Origin: Pleurotus djamor
Taxonomy: Eukaryota; Basidiomycota; Agaricomycetes; Agaricales; Pleurotaceae
Assembly (NCBI GenBank): GCA_029747585.1
Contig: JAPEVF010000032.1
Location: 16,266-80,265, forward strand
Direction: 5' to 3'
DNA: 64,000 nt
Below are positions 29,642-41,999 of this stretch, in pieces. The notes below the pieces were generated by a model. That model was given only the letters and a program-made list of their open reading frames with translations, made no database searches and was not told where the DNA came from. The position numbers and the translations under genes are program-made. Position 1 is the first letter of the stretch, and every line of letters begins with the position of its first letter.

Positions 29642-31649
29642 CTAGTATAGTACTTTGAATGAACCATTGGTTTGTACCTTGGCCCTTTCTTCAGTTGCAA
29701 CCCAACCCTCCTCATCTGCCAATGCATCTGATTTCTCCAATGGAACGACGGTAGCAACCGGAGGCCCTTTTATAAGCAAGCGACCAACGGGGTCTCCACC
29801 GGCTTCAATGGTTGGGTCATCGACTCCAACCAACTTGGCTTCAACGTTGATACTTGGAGGGCCAACATGAGCGACTGGGGAGGCCAAGTTATCATCGGCG
29901 GTGGAAGGGAACTCTTGGAGATCGAGAGCGTGGGATGCGAGGACGGGACCGGCGACAGATGGATGTATGAACGCATTGACGATGGGTACGGAGAACGCAA
30001 TATGGGCAGGTGATAGAAGTGCAGCGTCCACGGGTCCTAGCATATGAAACGTGTTAGCACTCCAGATTGAGGGAGACAATGTATAGAACTAACCCCCAGC
30101 AACAACAATGCCTCTTAAGGAACCAGCACACTCATCTATGACCTGAGCACGCGCCGAGTCAAAGAGGAGTCGATCCCAAAGGCTTTCTTTAGTGACAAAA
30201 CCTTCTACGAGACCAGCCAGTTTGTGGCGCCAGGCAATAGGGAAGAGGAGGAAAGATTTCTTGGCCGAGTCGAGGATGGCGGAGGAGAGGGCTTGTAGAT
30301 GGCCTGGTTTGATGAATAAGATGGTTGGTGGTGGGATAGGGTATTTGAGGGCGGACATCACGTCTTTGACGTCATTTGGTGGTACTAGGAGAGACACCAT
30401 TAGCTACGAGCTGGCAATGCAGGGACGGTACGTACCATCGGCGTCTGTGTAGATGCTGGTACTCGCGAGCATAGCGAAGCTAGTTCCTTCATACAAGGCG
30501 GTATATGCGACGACTCTACCGAAGGCAGAGCCGAGTGAGTGAGCCGAGACGATAGTATCCAAGGGAGAAATGGCATTAGAGAGAGGAAGGAGTGCTCGNA
30601 CAGCGGCAACGCCAGCGGTGAAGTTCTCGTGGGTGAGTCGGGCACCACAGATTTCCCCAGACTTTGACGTATAGAAAGAGGTAGTAAAAACGTCCTCGGG
30701 TTCTGAAATAACACGTTGGTCTGGTTGAATAAATGGCTTCAAGAAGGATGACGTACTGGGTTGAGGCGCAAAGGCTTTATCTGCGCGGGTTCCTTCCCTC
30801 TCCACATCGGACCAAACAAGGATTTTNACCTTGCTTGATACACCGGCAAGGGCTTGTGAGCTGGGTTCNCCGACTACNACNATGGTGTGTTGNTGTTGTT
30901 CATCNGCGTCGTAAAGTAGTTCGAGAATGTGAGGAAGAAATTCTGCGTGTGTGATGATAGCAGAAAGTGGGTGCGCGTCTAGGACGGGNGAAAGAAGGTT
31001 TAAGGACGACAAGGTCAACGAAGGAATGGAGTAGGATGCTANAGCCAAGTCGCTAATGAGGAATTCTGGCNTAATGGTGAGTTCGGTGTCTGTGNNCACG
31101 GATATTNGGACATACCGAGCCCATCGTTGAGNGCGAGAAGAACGTTGGACTCTTGGGGACGAAGTCCAGCAAGTCTTATAAGGCCAGTNCCAAAGGCAGA
31201 GATGCGTTCGTTTAAGCGAGGGTTATTTATCTATGNGAAATATGGCNATATGAGTAATTGTCGNGTTGNNCNCTTNTGAGGCCCACCTTCGTCGACCAGA
31301 GTGTTCGTGGNGCGTCAGAGTCAGCTTTCAAGAGGTCTACTAGTGTTTGCACCTCCTTTGCCGGTCTAAGAGGAAACTAAAGTGACANAGCGTCGTCAAT
31401 GGTAGGACCCAAACCGAGGCTCGTGGACATACGTACCCTTCCCATTAGTCCAGTTCCATANTTTCTGTATACCGCNCTCTCGCCNGGGTTTCTGACGCGA
31501 GCAACGTCACTCTGCCGNCCTAGGAGAATGGGGTGAACGAGTGGTTGNGGCTTNTAAAGGTTTCGTAGTAGGAAGACGGTTGCGCCAATTAGGCCCAGCA
31601 GAATTGTAAGGTCGTCNGTGACGAGGTATTCCGACANATTGGGAGACAT
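29642..31649 (-). CDS. Acyl-CoA-synthetase-like protein with degenerate active site
   Basis: Six exons (31437-31649, 31287-31376, 31116-31230, 30436-31065, 30094-30384, 29642-30036), 577 aa. The N-terminus carries one membrane segment (residues about 13-30), as in membrane-bound long-chain acyl-CoA synthetases. The overall fold of the AMP-binding family can be followed: ESNVLLALNDGLEFLISDLA, the adenylate-forming core, VVAGGPVDAALLSP matching the SGGAPLS region, and VGRLLIKGPPV matching the G.L.VRGP region. However the phosphate-binding loop YTSGTTGxPKG is replaced by YTSKSGEICG (about residue 270), the YGxTE motif is not visible, the TGD motif reads GWVATEERA and the protein ends shortly after, lacking the C-terminal lid lysine. 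I infer a non-catalytic or altered relative. Phases are intact and no stop interrupts it, so it is not obviously a pseudogene. Confidence 0.78.
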
Positions 31650-32462
31650 TTTGGGCTGGTTAGGCTGCTAGCCTTCTTTCGTCGACGTCAACGACANNGA
31701 CGACGGGGTTATTGGTGTTGAGGAATGGTGATGGNGCAAGTCAGAGCGCTGTGGCTTCTAGCTTTTCTCCCGCGGTAAGTTCACACCATCGGCTTGGCCG
31801 TTTCGGAGACTCGCATTTGTCATCTGCAGTTTGATGAGTATCAAAATAGTGCTAAAACGACTTGTTCACTGGCANNNACNNCAACGACGNTAACATTCGA
31901 GCATTTTGACGNCCTCCGACGACCTCNACGCTNNCTCGGACTCTNTCGCNGTCTGTAAGNCTCCGTTANGCGCGAAGAGCGCTTAATATACTCTTTTCCT
32001 CTGACCTCCATGTCCTCCCCGTCATCGCGTTGNTATCCACGCATCGAANCGACCGATATGCNACTACAGAGCCTCGCGCGATCCGATGTNTGCCATGTAC
32101 AACTGGCGATCTCTGATGTCAATTGGGGACATTCCGGTCNAGTTGAATACCGCATGAAAAACCTCCTTCAATCAGCTACGACCCCCTGCTTCCCGACGAC
32201 AACGAGTTTCTCTCANGTNCTGCATNATATTCATCTCGATTGATGCGAACGAGTGGGAGGCAGCAGCGAGCGTCCCAAGCTTTCCGCGCTATGTCCGTTC
32301 AGGAGTCCGTGCACCCATNTAAGTCACGTGATCCAGACATACTGAGGGCAAGTGGCGTTTTGGGGGTTCCGGAACCAGGTGGAATAGTTCCCCTTCCCCC
32401 TCCTTCCCCTCCTCCTCGTACCCCATCAAACCCACCCAGCCCCTACCCCGCGATACCTAGCT
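31650..32462. other. Divergent intergenic region
   Basis: Lies between the acyl-CoA-synthetase-like gene (minus) and H1 copy 2 (plus), with many Ns around 31880-31970. No gene could be supported. A long C/T-rich tract precedes the H1 ATG, as in many fungal promoters. CTTAATATAC near 31983 is too far upstream to be called a TATA box for H1. Confidence 0.4.
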
Positions 32463-33635
32463 ATGCCCCCCTCGACTACCAAGAAGTCTACCACTAAATC
32501 GACCTCTAAAGCAGCTACAACAGCCACTAGATCCCATGCCACCGCTACACATCCATCATGGGTCGATATGATCAAGGTATGTCGCTGCGTTGCTCATACT
32601 CCCTCCTNCCAATCCNTCGGTCGATGTAAGCATATTCATGGACCTTCTTCGATAGGAATGCATTGTCGCCCATCCAGAAGATGCGAGGAATGGTGTATCT
32701 CGCCCGACAATCAAGAAGGTGCGCTGCCACATAATCACTTCCATCCAAGCATCCCCCCTCAACCCANACCCTAGTTCGTGGAGACNAAATACAAGATTGA
32801 TCTCAACGCTTCNGCTGCGAGNCAGCTCAATCGTGCCATCACCACNGGGAGCGAGAAGGGCACGTTCGTCTTGCCGAAAGGTGNGCCCATCGTTGGTCCA
32901 TCTGTAACTCGGTTNAATTGTNTCANAGGTCCTTCGGGCAAGGTCAAACTTGCTCCCAAAGTCCGCTCCGACCCTTCCAAAGAGGTGCGCCTAGCTTCGC
33001 TATCGATGTCTCCGTCATTCCCCAATGCTTATCGCTGTCCAGAATGCGAAGCCCGTGGTCAAGAAGCCAGCGTCCAAGGCCAAGGCCTCCCCTCCGAAGG
33101 CTGCGCCTGCAAAGAAAGTAACTTCCTCCAAACCAGCTGCCAGCAAGGCTAGGGCCGTCGCTCCCGTCAAGAAGACCGTCAAGAAACCCANCCCCGCTAC
33201 CACTGCGAAGAAGCCCGTAGTCACCAAGAAGGCGCCCGCCGCGGTAAAGAAGGCAACTGCGACCAAGAAAGCTGCCTCGGCCAAGTCTACAACTACGAAG
33301 AAGGTCACCACGAAGAAAGCCCCCGCGAAGAAGGTGCGCGCCCGTAATATCAGTACTAGCGAGCTCATCCCTCATTACAACACTCTCAACACTTTCGCAG
33401 GCCATCACCGGGGAGTCTAAGCGACTAGCGGCTAAGGCTAAGACTAAGACCAAACCCGCCTCGAAGTCGCCGACCACCAAAGCCGTGTCTGCCAAGGTCA
33501 AGCCCGCTTCCAAGTCGGCGCCCGCTAAGAAGCCTGCGTCCGCGAAGAAACCTGCATCCAAGAAGGTGTGTCTTGTCCCTCGATGTTTGCTCCGGAGGTC
33601 TCAATACTGATAATCACCTTTAGAAGGAGGAGTAA
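32463..33635 (+). CDS. Linker histone H1 (copy 2)
   Basis: Second linker histone gene. Seven exons (32463-32576, 32656-32718, 32775-32880, 32929-32984, 33043-33333, 33401-33565, 33624-33635), 268 aa. The globular H15 domain reads HPSWVDMIK, ECIVAHPEDARNGVSRPTIKKF, LNRAIT, GTFVLPKGPSGKVKLAP. The N-terminal tail is shorter and more Thr-rich than in copy 1; the C-terminal tail is Lys/Ala-rich with KKAPAKK and KPASKK blocks and ends KKKEE. Intron positions match copy 1 except for an additional 48-nt intron (32881-32928) inside the globular domain between LPK and GPSGK. Several Ns fall inside it but donor, acceptor and phase are consistent. Confidence 0.93.
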
Positions 33636-34030
33636 ATTCGGCCTCGGACCTTTTCTACTGCGATACATATNNTGATCTCTCATCTACTTGTACACCCGCC
33701 GNCCGACCCTTTTATTTTGAGTTATCCTGTTTCTTGATATCAGCATTTTCTATCTCTGGCTATACTACGCTCAATGTACCACTTACGTCGATGTATANAT
33801 TGCANTTGTGCAATAACCGTGTTCCTTGCCAGGACTCACCTAAGATCTAAGAAGTACATTCGGGAGGGACCCTATTCCCGTTCCACGTGGAAACCCGTCG
33901 CCATCGANTCNCACAANCNTAGNNNTTACNTNCACGAAGGCNTNCACACGCCGCGTATATCNATAGCACCAACAGTGCGCACAATGTATGTTCAGTATCA
34001 TGATTTCGCCCCTTGACCTCGCGTAAGTCA
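33636..34030. other. Intergenic, poor sequence
   Basis: Between H1 copy 2 and the ABC transporter, both on plus. Many Ns at 33907-33961. No gene or element could be supported. Confidence 0.35.
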
Positions 34031-37000
34031 TGAGTTCAATAGCCACCCACTGGTCCTGCTAATAGAACTAANATATAATACCGTNNCAGCCNNAGTGACG
34101 TCCTGNTCATCGTCCCTCAATGTGCTTCTGTCCTGTCCTTCGTCGTCCTTATCAACCAAANNNATCGTAGTCGTCTCGCGGATACNACGAACTCAGTGGA
34201 TGNGCNGCAGGAGCTTGACCTNGACCCTCTACCCTCCAGCAAGTTTCGGANTCACGTCGCTGCGTTTGGAGGCACGCGTATNTTCTGCTTCGAGGTGGCT
34301 AGACTTGCAGGCTGCTTGATTCTGCTGGNACTTTCATTGTTCTGGTGGCCCTATGTACACGCGAATCCGGACCAAGAGCAGGATTTCATCGACGCCTTCG
34401 AACTGCAAATAACACTGGGTCCTCCCGGGAGCTTNGATAAGNGGATTAGACCACTTAATNGCCGTTGGCTTTGGTATAGGATCAGTGCGACATTCGTAAG
34501 NNCTTGTTGTCTCAATGNGCTGCCNGTNTTGAGCTGATGNATGGCNTCCCAGTTATACGCGTCTCTACTGTCCATGTTGTGTGTAGCCATTAAACCAACA
34601 CGTTGGCTCCTCCAACCATCAANGCACGTCACNTCAATACTCATAACGAGCTTGTCCGTATTCGTTGTGCGGGATATCTATCCTCTGTGCACTTTCACGC
34701 TTGAGCCTGTCGACCTGCCTTCCCAGGCAGGAGTCATCCAGACTTACTTNCTCTGGTCTTTAATCGGAATACTCTTCCTCGCTGGAATTGGAATTCCTCT
34801 GCTTCAGCCTCGGAGGTATATCCCTGTAGATCCCAAGCATCCATGCCGGCAGCCATCACCGGAGCAAACTTGCTCTCTTCTCTCTTTGTTCGTTTANAGT
34901 TACCTGGATCNTACTCTATCAGANATCAAGAGACTTCGTAAACTTTCTTCCGAGAGTCTACCTCCCCTTACCGACGTGGACCAAGCGGAGAATCTTAGAG
35001 CGAGAGGNTTCCCTGTNAGTCGCGTTNATCNTCNTCCCNTGGTTTTCGCATCTAACTNTCNNGNNANCGNNAAAGCATTTNGACAGGTTTCATNCTTCGG
35101 CTGACAGAGAGAAGCTCAAAGAACGCCATATTTTCTGGGGTCTNATGCGAACCTTNCGGACNGAATTCATCGTCATGGCTTTTCTGCATGTCATCCATGC
35201 ATTTGCTGGTTACGTGACGCCCATNGGGNTGAACAGGCTACTATAGTGAGGAAGCGTGGTGATCTTCGTGCTTGAATGCTTCTAACTTCAATCCTGGATT
35301 GATAGTTATATGGAAACCAATGGGCAGGNTGCCTTCATCAGACCATGGGTNTGGCTCGNTTGGATGTTTGCTATCCCTGTGGCCGATACACTACTCTTCC
35401 AACGGTGCATTTTTATATCTGTGCGCTGAANGACCAGNTTANANTTNGCTCTNCTGATTGATCAATNANNNCATAGGGAAAAATTCGGATNCAAGCAGAC
35501 TCTATCCTCTGTCANCTTCTNTTTGAACACGCCTTTCGGATACGCCCNACGGCTGCNCTAGTNNCTCNNTCCGAGCTTCCATCACCTCGTTCNNNACAGA
35601 GNGCTGGNGGGATCAANGAATNTGGGAACCCTCCCACTCANCNNGAAGCNANTGATAATAATCTCATNGGAAAGCTCAACAATCTCCTGTCAACCGATGT
35701 GGCCAANATTANCGGCGGCAGCGATTTCTTGTTGCTCTTNTTNTATTTTCCTGTTCAACTTTCCCTTGGGATTTATTTCCTTTACATCGTACTTGGGTGG
35801 AGGTTAGTNCGCTTCTTTTGATAATCNGAGGAGGGNCAGTTGACTCGAGTGCNTGATCTAGTGCGTTTGTTGGCCTTGTTGCGATGGTTATTCTNGCNCC
35901 CATTCCTGGATTTATCGCAAAACAATNTGCAGAGTGTTCAACGTGTGAGAATGCGACACAGTGATCAACGTGTGGGNCGCGTTGCNGAAGGTAAGCTCGC
36001 TTATTTNAACTTCNNNNNNGTGATGAATGNNACCCGTATGTACCAGTTATGGGCATCATTCGTAACGTNAAGATCCTNAACTGGGAGAAAGTTNTGAAAG
36101 AGANCATAGACAGNCTGCGGAACTCTGAATTAAAATGGGTTCGCCGGGTGCGGATGCTTGAATTGATCAACGCGTGTATNAAGTATGNCGTTTCACCACC
36201 ATTAGTATTCATGGAGTGAAGACTTTCATCTCAGTTATCTACTCCCCGTCTTAATCATGCTGGTGACATATGGGACCTAGTAAGTTATGCTCTTTCANGT
36301 CCTGCTCCATACGGCCGAACTCNATTGAATCCCATAGTGTGATGATCCCAANCTTTTTCATCTAATCTCAATGCTCACCCCCATTTTCTTTTACATAGAC
36401 ACTCGTCATGAAGCGTGAACTCAGCGCATCCATCGTCTTCAGCTCCATGACNGTCTTTGACATGCTNCGAACCCAATTACAAATGGTTTCGCTGACTGTA
36501 ACAAGTGCGATCAGAGCCAAGGTATCACTGGATAGGCTNAACGACTTCCTGCGCGACGTTAGTGCTTTCCCAAGTGTATCCCCCCGTGACATTACAAAAC
36601 ACACTCNGCAGGCTGAATTACTCGTCACCTTCAACCATGACGGTGGCANAGAGCCTNACACTGCTCCAACGACATCGGGANATATTNGGATGAANCAGGT
36701 NCATTTCACTTGGTCCGAGAATGCCACACCTGGTGTGTTCTCTCTCAAGGTCGACGAAGAAATTCTGTTTCAGAAACATGGCCTGAACCTCGTTGTCGGC
36801 CCAACCGGGTCAGGAAAAACGGCGCTCCTTCTTGCGTTACTCGGTAACTTTCCCTTCATATCTGCGTTGCGTTCGGCCTTCTCAAACGTTCGCCATAGGT
36901 GAATTACACTGTGTTCATACCGCTNCCAATTCCTGTTGCATCCTTCCCAGAATCAAGGGTGTCTCGTACTCGCCACAAGCNTCCTGGATACTGAATGGCA

Positions 37001-40000
37001 CCATACGAGTTGAGACCTTCATGCAATCGTACCTACTACTCAACNACTAAGGCTNACTCACGGGNTAGGATAATATAGTCCTCGGNACGACCTTCGATGA
37101 ACAGCGGTACAAAGATGTTGTTCATCAATGTTGCTTGGAAGCCGATCTTGAATCCCTTGATGCTGGGGACCAAACACAGGTGGGCGACCGTGGTTATACT
37201 TTAAGGTAACGGACTTCAGATCACCCAGGTTATCAGTCGGCTGATCCTTTGTCCCTCAGCGGTGGACAGAAGGTGCGAGTCTACCGAATCGAACGTGATA
37301 TGTAATCGAAGCGTCTTTCTCTAGGCCCGACTTTCCCTTGCAAGGGCGATCTATCGTCACTCAGAAATTGTCATCTTGGATGATCCATTAGCATCTCTAG
37401 AGTGAGAAAAGCACACTCTACTCTATCAGTATCTAACACTGCTCATCATTACTTGTACAGCACACATACGTCGAAGTGGATTGTCGAGAAATGCTTTTCA
37501 GGGAATCTTGTCAAGGACCGTACTCTCATCCTCTCCGTATGTTNGGAAACGAAAACANGTCCTATGCCTACTGACTTGGCACNTGTAGACTCANAATGTC
37601 GCCCTAGTCTCTCCATTAGCAGCATCNATCATTTCNGTGGNACTGGATGGGTCTGTGACCTCAAGAGTATCTTCAAGCGAGNCACCCCTTAGACAGCCAC
37701 CAACGAAGCTGGTGCAACCAATAGAAATATCACATTCCCCCAAGGTTGATCGACCCATCGAGCATGCAGCACTCTTTACACGAGAAGATGTTGAGGGTGG
37801 TTACNTCGGTTGGCACGCGTGTAAATTGCATCTNATCATCNTGCTTCTTAACATCTCTCTGAGGGTCGATAGTTCAGNTTTATCTTTCAAGCCTCTCCAG
37901 CCATCATCCAGCCCTCTTCTTACTGACATTCTCGATTGGCCTTGGGCTAGCTGAAGCTATGTTTGGCTTCTTGACGTGGTTTCTCGGCTTCTGGGCTTCT
38001 CAGTATCATGGACATGGGCCTCCCGTTCCCACAGCCTAGTAAGNCATGACGATCCTCTAGGTTTGCGTCTACTCAGCCCAATCNTAGCTATATATCAGTC
38101 TATGGTTTGTTNAAATGATCGGCNTTGCTGTGAATCCTTCTAATCCTGCATAGGTGGTCTCAACATTGTCAATGTCCTTGTCTACGCTATGACTTCGTCT
38201 TTAATCATTTTCGGGGGTCTCCGAGCATCCCGCGTTCTACACAGGCTACTCATCGAGTCTGTCCTTGGTGCGACGCTCAGGTAATCGCCGTNACCAGTGA
38301 TCCCGACNTTTGATCAACCTCNACCATTCAGNTGGCTAGATACTACTCCCGTCGCTCGGATCGTCAGTAGATGTACTCAGGACATAAGAACGGGTAAGCA
38401 AACAAGTATGCATCCATACAAAACGCCATTCTCATCCTCTGACATGCGATCTAGTCGATGATGGGATCCCACAAGGCTTTGCTTCGTTGGCTCAGCTCTC
38501 GATATCCATGTTCGTCAAACTTGGNGCAGTTGCCATCTTCACCCCTTTGTTTCTTGGACCCACCGCCGTCATGATTATTCTCGGAGTCTTGTTGGTTCAA
38601 ACGTATCTATCTGCTCAGCTATTNGTGAAAAGGGAGATGTCCAACGCTAAATCGACGGTTCTTGGCCGGTAGGNACAACATCCTCNTAATCNTATTCCCN
38701 TCTCAATCTCTTCCTAGCCTCGNTACGGCCCTGGATGGCATAGGTTTGCCTTNTAGTCCAACCATATGCTCACTTTCACTGATAAATATTAGCTGTCATA
38801 CGGGCATATGGCACGCAAGAAGACTTTCGACAGACAGTGCTTNTCCGCNTCAACAATTCCACNCGTATATCCCGGTTGTTCTTTGACTTGAATCGGTAAG
38901 TCTATGACTTTTATACAAACAGGCGTCCGCTNCAACGTGAATAGATGGATGAATGTTCGTATCGACGGACTCAGCAAGATGTTCACACTGGTCTTGGGGG
39001 TATACTTGGTCTACTTTGAGCNTCAGGGAGCTGGTAATACGGGCTTTGTACTTAATATGGCTGGTGATTTTCAGTTCATTTCAACGACACCGCCCACCTC
39101 TCACTCATGAGCCCGAACTTCAGTCGGATTCAGTACCATCATAGTGGCCTGGGCACGTAGTTTCAACGACTTCGAGGTGCAAGGTTGGTCTTCTGTTGTC
39201 TTTGTTACTGAAGTGTGCATCTGAACGTCTTTTCAGCGAATAGGTGCGCTCGTGTGGTGCCCTCGCGAATGACTCACATACCAAACCGAACACTAGCCTA
39301 GAGCGCATCCAATCCTACCTCCAAATCGATCAAGAACAAAAGGATCTCCATCAAGACGATCCACCACAGCTTTGGCCACAGTCTGGGACCTTGCGTGTCG
39401 TCGGGCTATCTTCGCGTTACTCGCTCGACGGACCCAAAGTCCTCGACGATGTCTCCTTTCACGTTGTATCAGGGGAAAGGATAGGAGTCATTGGCAAGAC
39501 GGGCTCGGGGAAGGTTCGCAGCGTTATGTTCAACGTGTCCCGGTTCTAACATCTGGTGACTTTTAGACCTCTTTGATACTCTCTCTTCTCAGAGGCATCC
39601 CTACAGATGGGATAGTTTCCTTTGATGGAATACCAATAAATACAGTCAATCTTGGAACTTGGCGTTCGAAAGTCAGCGTGATCCCCCAGACGGTGTGTCA
39701 GCACGTCAACTACCCTCAACCTCCTTCATTTACCACCTTTTACCACTTGCTTAGCCAGCACTCATGAGTGGTACTCTCCGACAAAATCTAGACCCATACT
39801 CAGAATACGACGACCCTTCCTTGAATAGTGCACTCGAGTCAGCAGGATTTTTCGCATTCAAGCGCACAGACGACAGTCGCCGATTTACCCTCGACACCCT
39901 CATATCCAATGGCGGCACCGATATCTCTGTTGGTCAACGACAGATGATCGCATTGGTTCGAGCCAGCTTGCACAAGAGTAAACTCCTGATATTAGACGAA

Positions 40001-40448
40001 GGCAAGTCTTTTCGCTGAAAATGTGAAATAACCTTGCAGATACTGATTGGAACTCTAGCAACCTCTGCGATAGGTAAGTAAATGAACATTTCTGAGGAAA
40101 GGCATTGGATGTTGATGTGATACTATAAGACTTCGAAACTGAATCTCTCATTCAGTCCTCTCTTCGTCGCAGTTTTCGGGAGGATGTGACTGTCATCATC
40201 GTGGCCCACCGTTTGCGAACCGTGATGGACCTTGACAAAATTGTCAGTCCCTTCTACAGCTTCGTAAACTTCAGTGTTTTTGGTTAATATCCTCCCCTCC
40301 TTAGATGGTCCTTGACTCAGGCCGATTGATAGAGTTTGACTCTCCTTCCAAGCTTTTGGCGGATGGCAGGAGTCGGCTTCGGTCCCTTGTCGATCAATCG
40401 ACGGATCGTGACATTCTCTTGCGTCTCGCAGGCACATCAGGATTGTAA
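34031..40448 (+). CDS. ABCC (MRP-type) ABC transporter, start unresolved
   Basis: Full-length multidrug-resistance-associated-type exporter with TMD0-like N-terminus, TMD1, NBD1, TMD2, NBD2. Seen: LIGKLNNLLSTDVANI and IPGFIAKQ (TMD1); RELSASIVFSSMTVFDMLR; NBD1 Walker A GPTGSGKTALL (36806 on), QASWILNGTIR, signature LSGGQKARLSLARA, Walker B IVILDDPLAS; linker VHTSKWIVEKCF-like; NBD2 Walker A GKTGSGK, SGTLRQNLDPYSEYDD, signature ISVGQRQMIALVRA, LILDEATSAIDFETE, H-loop AHRLRTVMD. As in other ABCC proteins NBD1 has Asp and NBD2 has Glu after Walker B, so only NBD2 should be fully hydrolytic. The gene looks alive despite dense Ns: joins tested keep frame, including a 15-nt exon (40059-40073); the N at 35927 is an extra base. 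Final exons 40130-40242 and 40305-40448. The first exon cannot be fixed; 34031 is a provisional ATG. Substrate unknown. Confidence 0.72.
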
Positions 40449-40677
40449 TGCCACATCGTTTGGGCACTTGGCACAACGGTGTTGTCTCCATTCCAGAGTC
40501 TACCAGCTTCTTCGACGGGCATGAATTTCTATAGAACCCTTTCAATGAGTACCATTTAGATTGCGTGTACTATGCCCTTCCGTCAAAATCTCAGAATTTG
40601 TGCTCAAGCTGGGATTGGCAAGCGCCGGTGGTTTCTCTTTCTCGTCACCCTCTTCGTGCGCCTTCGTCGGGCTTGAG

Positions 40678-41881
40678 ATGTCGCTCTGTAGTTATATCTT
40701 CGTGGTTTTTAATGTTTTTGTCCGTAATTGACCTCCTCAACGTCAGCTTCTGTCGATGATACAGGCTCAGGTCCAGCAAACCTCGAGGTTCAAATATCCC
40801 CTTCCTGGCCTTCCTTCGGTGGTCTTCGCACTCTAATCATCTTGTATGCCATTAACGCGTCCCTTCGTCTCAATAATTGTTCAAGACAATGATTTAATCG
40901 TGTTTACAGTGGCGATTCATACAGCTCAGTCAGCTTGGAAAGGCGGCAGCTTCACTCACTAAAGCCTTCCTCGGGGGAACCCCTAGGAGTTCCATGGCCT
41001 GGGTACACGTTCAACGAAGACAACCGTCCTAACTGGGTTGGCCATTTGATCAGTAAATATCTTCCGGGCCCAAAGTATGACCCAGAGAATCCGGCGAGAG
41101 ACGATTTCGCTGCGTCCCCTGTGCTTGTCTACGATTACGCAACAGGAGGTGACACTGTGGTTGGGGTTCGAAGCCAGATACAGTCCATTTATCTTCCATC
41201 CTTGACGAGGGATGATGGTCCCGTTATATCAAGTAACGGCTCCCTGTTTGGTGTGGTGGCTTGACTTCGTCCGTCACCGTTGGCTAATTTGAATTCTTTC
41301 CCCAGTGATATGGTTTGGGATCAACGATTGTGCGTGAGTGGATAGAGACACATCCAAGGTTGAATNAAAAAACGACGTTATCTCGCTCAACATAGGTATT
41401 CAAGCGATCCTTCCCCTAATATGAAAGTGTTGGCGGAGCAACTTGAACAGTTGTATAACACTGAACCCGGCGCACGGAATTTCCTATTCATCGATGTTCC
41501 GCCAATCAACAGATCTCCTGGTATGAAAACAAATTTGTCTGGCAACTTATGATCTGACATATCCATGTGCCAGCTTACAAGGGGAATGGTGGCTCTCAGT
41601 CTGCGCGCAACCGCTTCCTTCGATGGAACGAAGCTCTGAATGCAACAATCAAGGAATTTGCGTCTAAATATCCCGACTCAACCATACTTCTCTATTCAAG
41701 CTACGTGATTTTTTCAGCCTTTCTGGACAAGCCGGAAGAATATGGCTTCGAGGCCGGCGATACTACGAGTGCATTTAGTCGAATATGGTTCGACCAGTTG
41801 CATCCGACCTCCAAGGTTCACGACATCCTGGCGAAAGACCTTGCCGCTTTCTTGAAGGGAGTTGTAGCCAAAAGAGATTAG
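40678..41881 (+). CDS. GDSL/SGNH hydrolase, CE16-like acetylesterase
   Basis: Predicted secreted esterase that removes acetyl groups from sugars or oligosaccharides. The reliable exons are those ending at 40843 and 40910-41250, 41306-41333, 41396-41520, 41574-41881. Catalytic blocks are visible: LIIFGDSYSSV with the nucleophile Ser split by the intron at 40844-40909, YDYATGGDTV, IWFGINDCAY (block III Gly-x-Asn-Asp), and WFDQLHPTS containing the catalytic Asp and His. The tail FEAGDTTSAFSRIWFDQLHPTSKVHDIL is close to fungal carbohydrate esterase family 16. The 5' exon is uncertain: an ATG at 40678 opens a hydrophobic signal-like stretch, but no donor there gives the required phase; another ATG lies at 40572. 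Upstream neighbour is the ABC transporter stop only 230 bp away. Confidence 0.75.
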
Positions 41882-41999
41882 TGACACTAGTCCTAAAGTA
41901 GAGGATATAACAGATAGGCCTGGCGAATAGTGACCTTCGACACCAATTGTGTTCAGCATTCCAGTGAGCACGGCTAATCTGATCTCTACGTGGATGTGC
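41882..41999. other. Convergent intergenic spacer
   Basis: 118 bp between the stops of the esterase (plus) and the MDR gene (minus). Nothing else seen. Confidence 0.5.

Noticed and set aside
32944..33561. Minus-strand open frame with hydrophobic stretches
   Set aside because: Antisense of the H1 copy 2 tail; the same artefact as in copy 1.
34031..40448. ABC transporter as a pseudogene
   Set aside because: Stops in frame at first suggested decay, but each one tested fell in an intron or next to an N, and all catalytic motifs of both ATP sites are intact.
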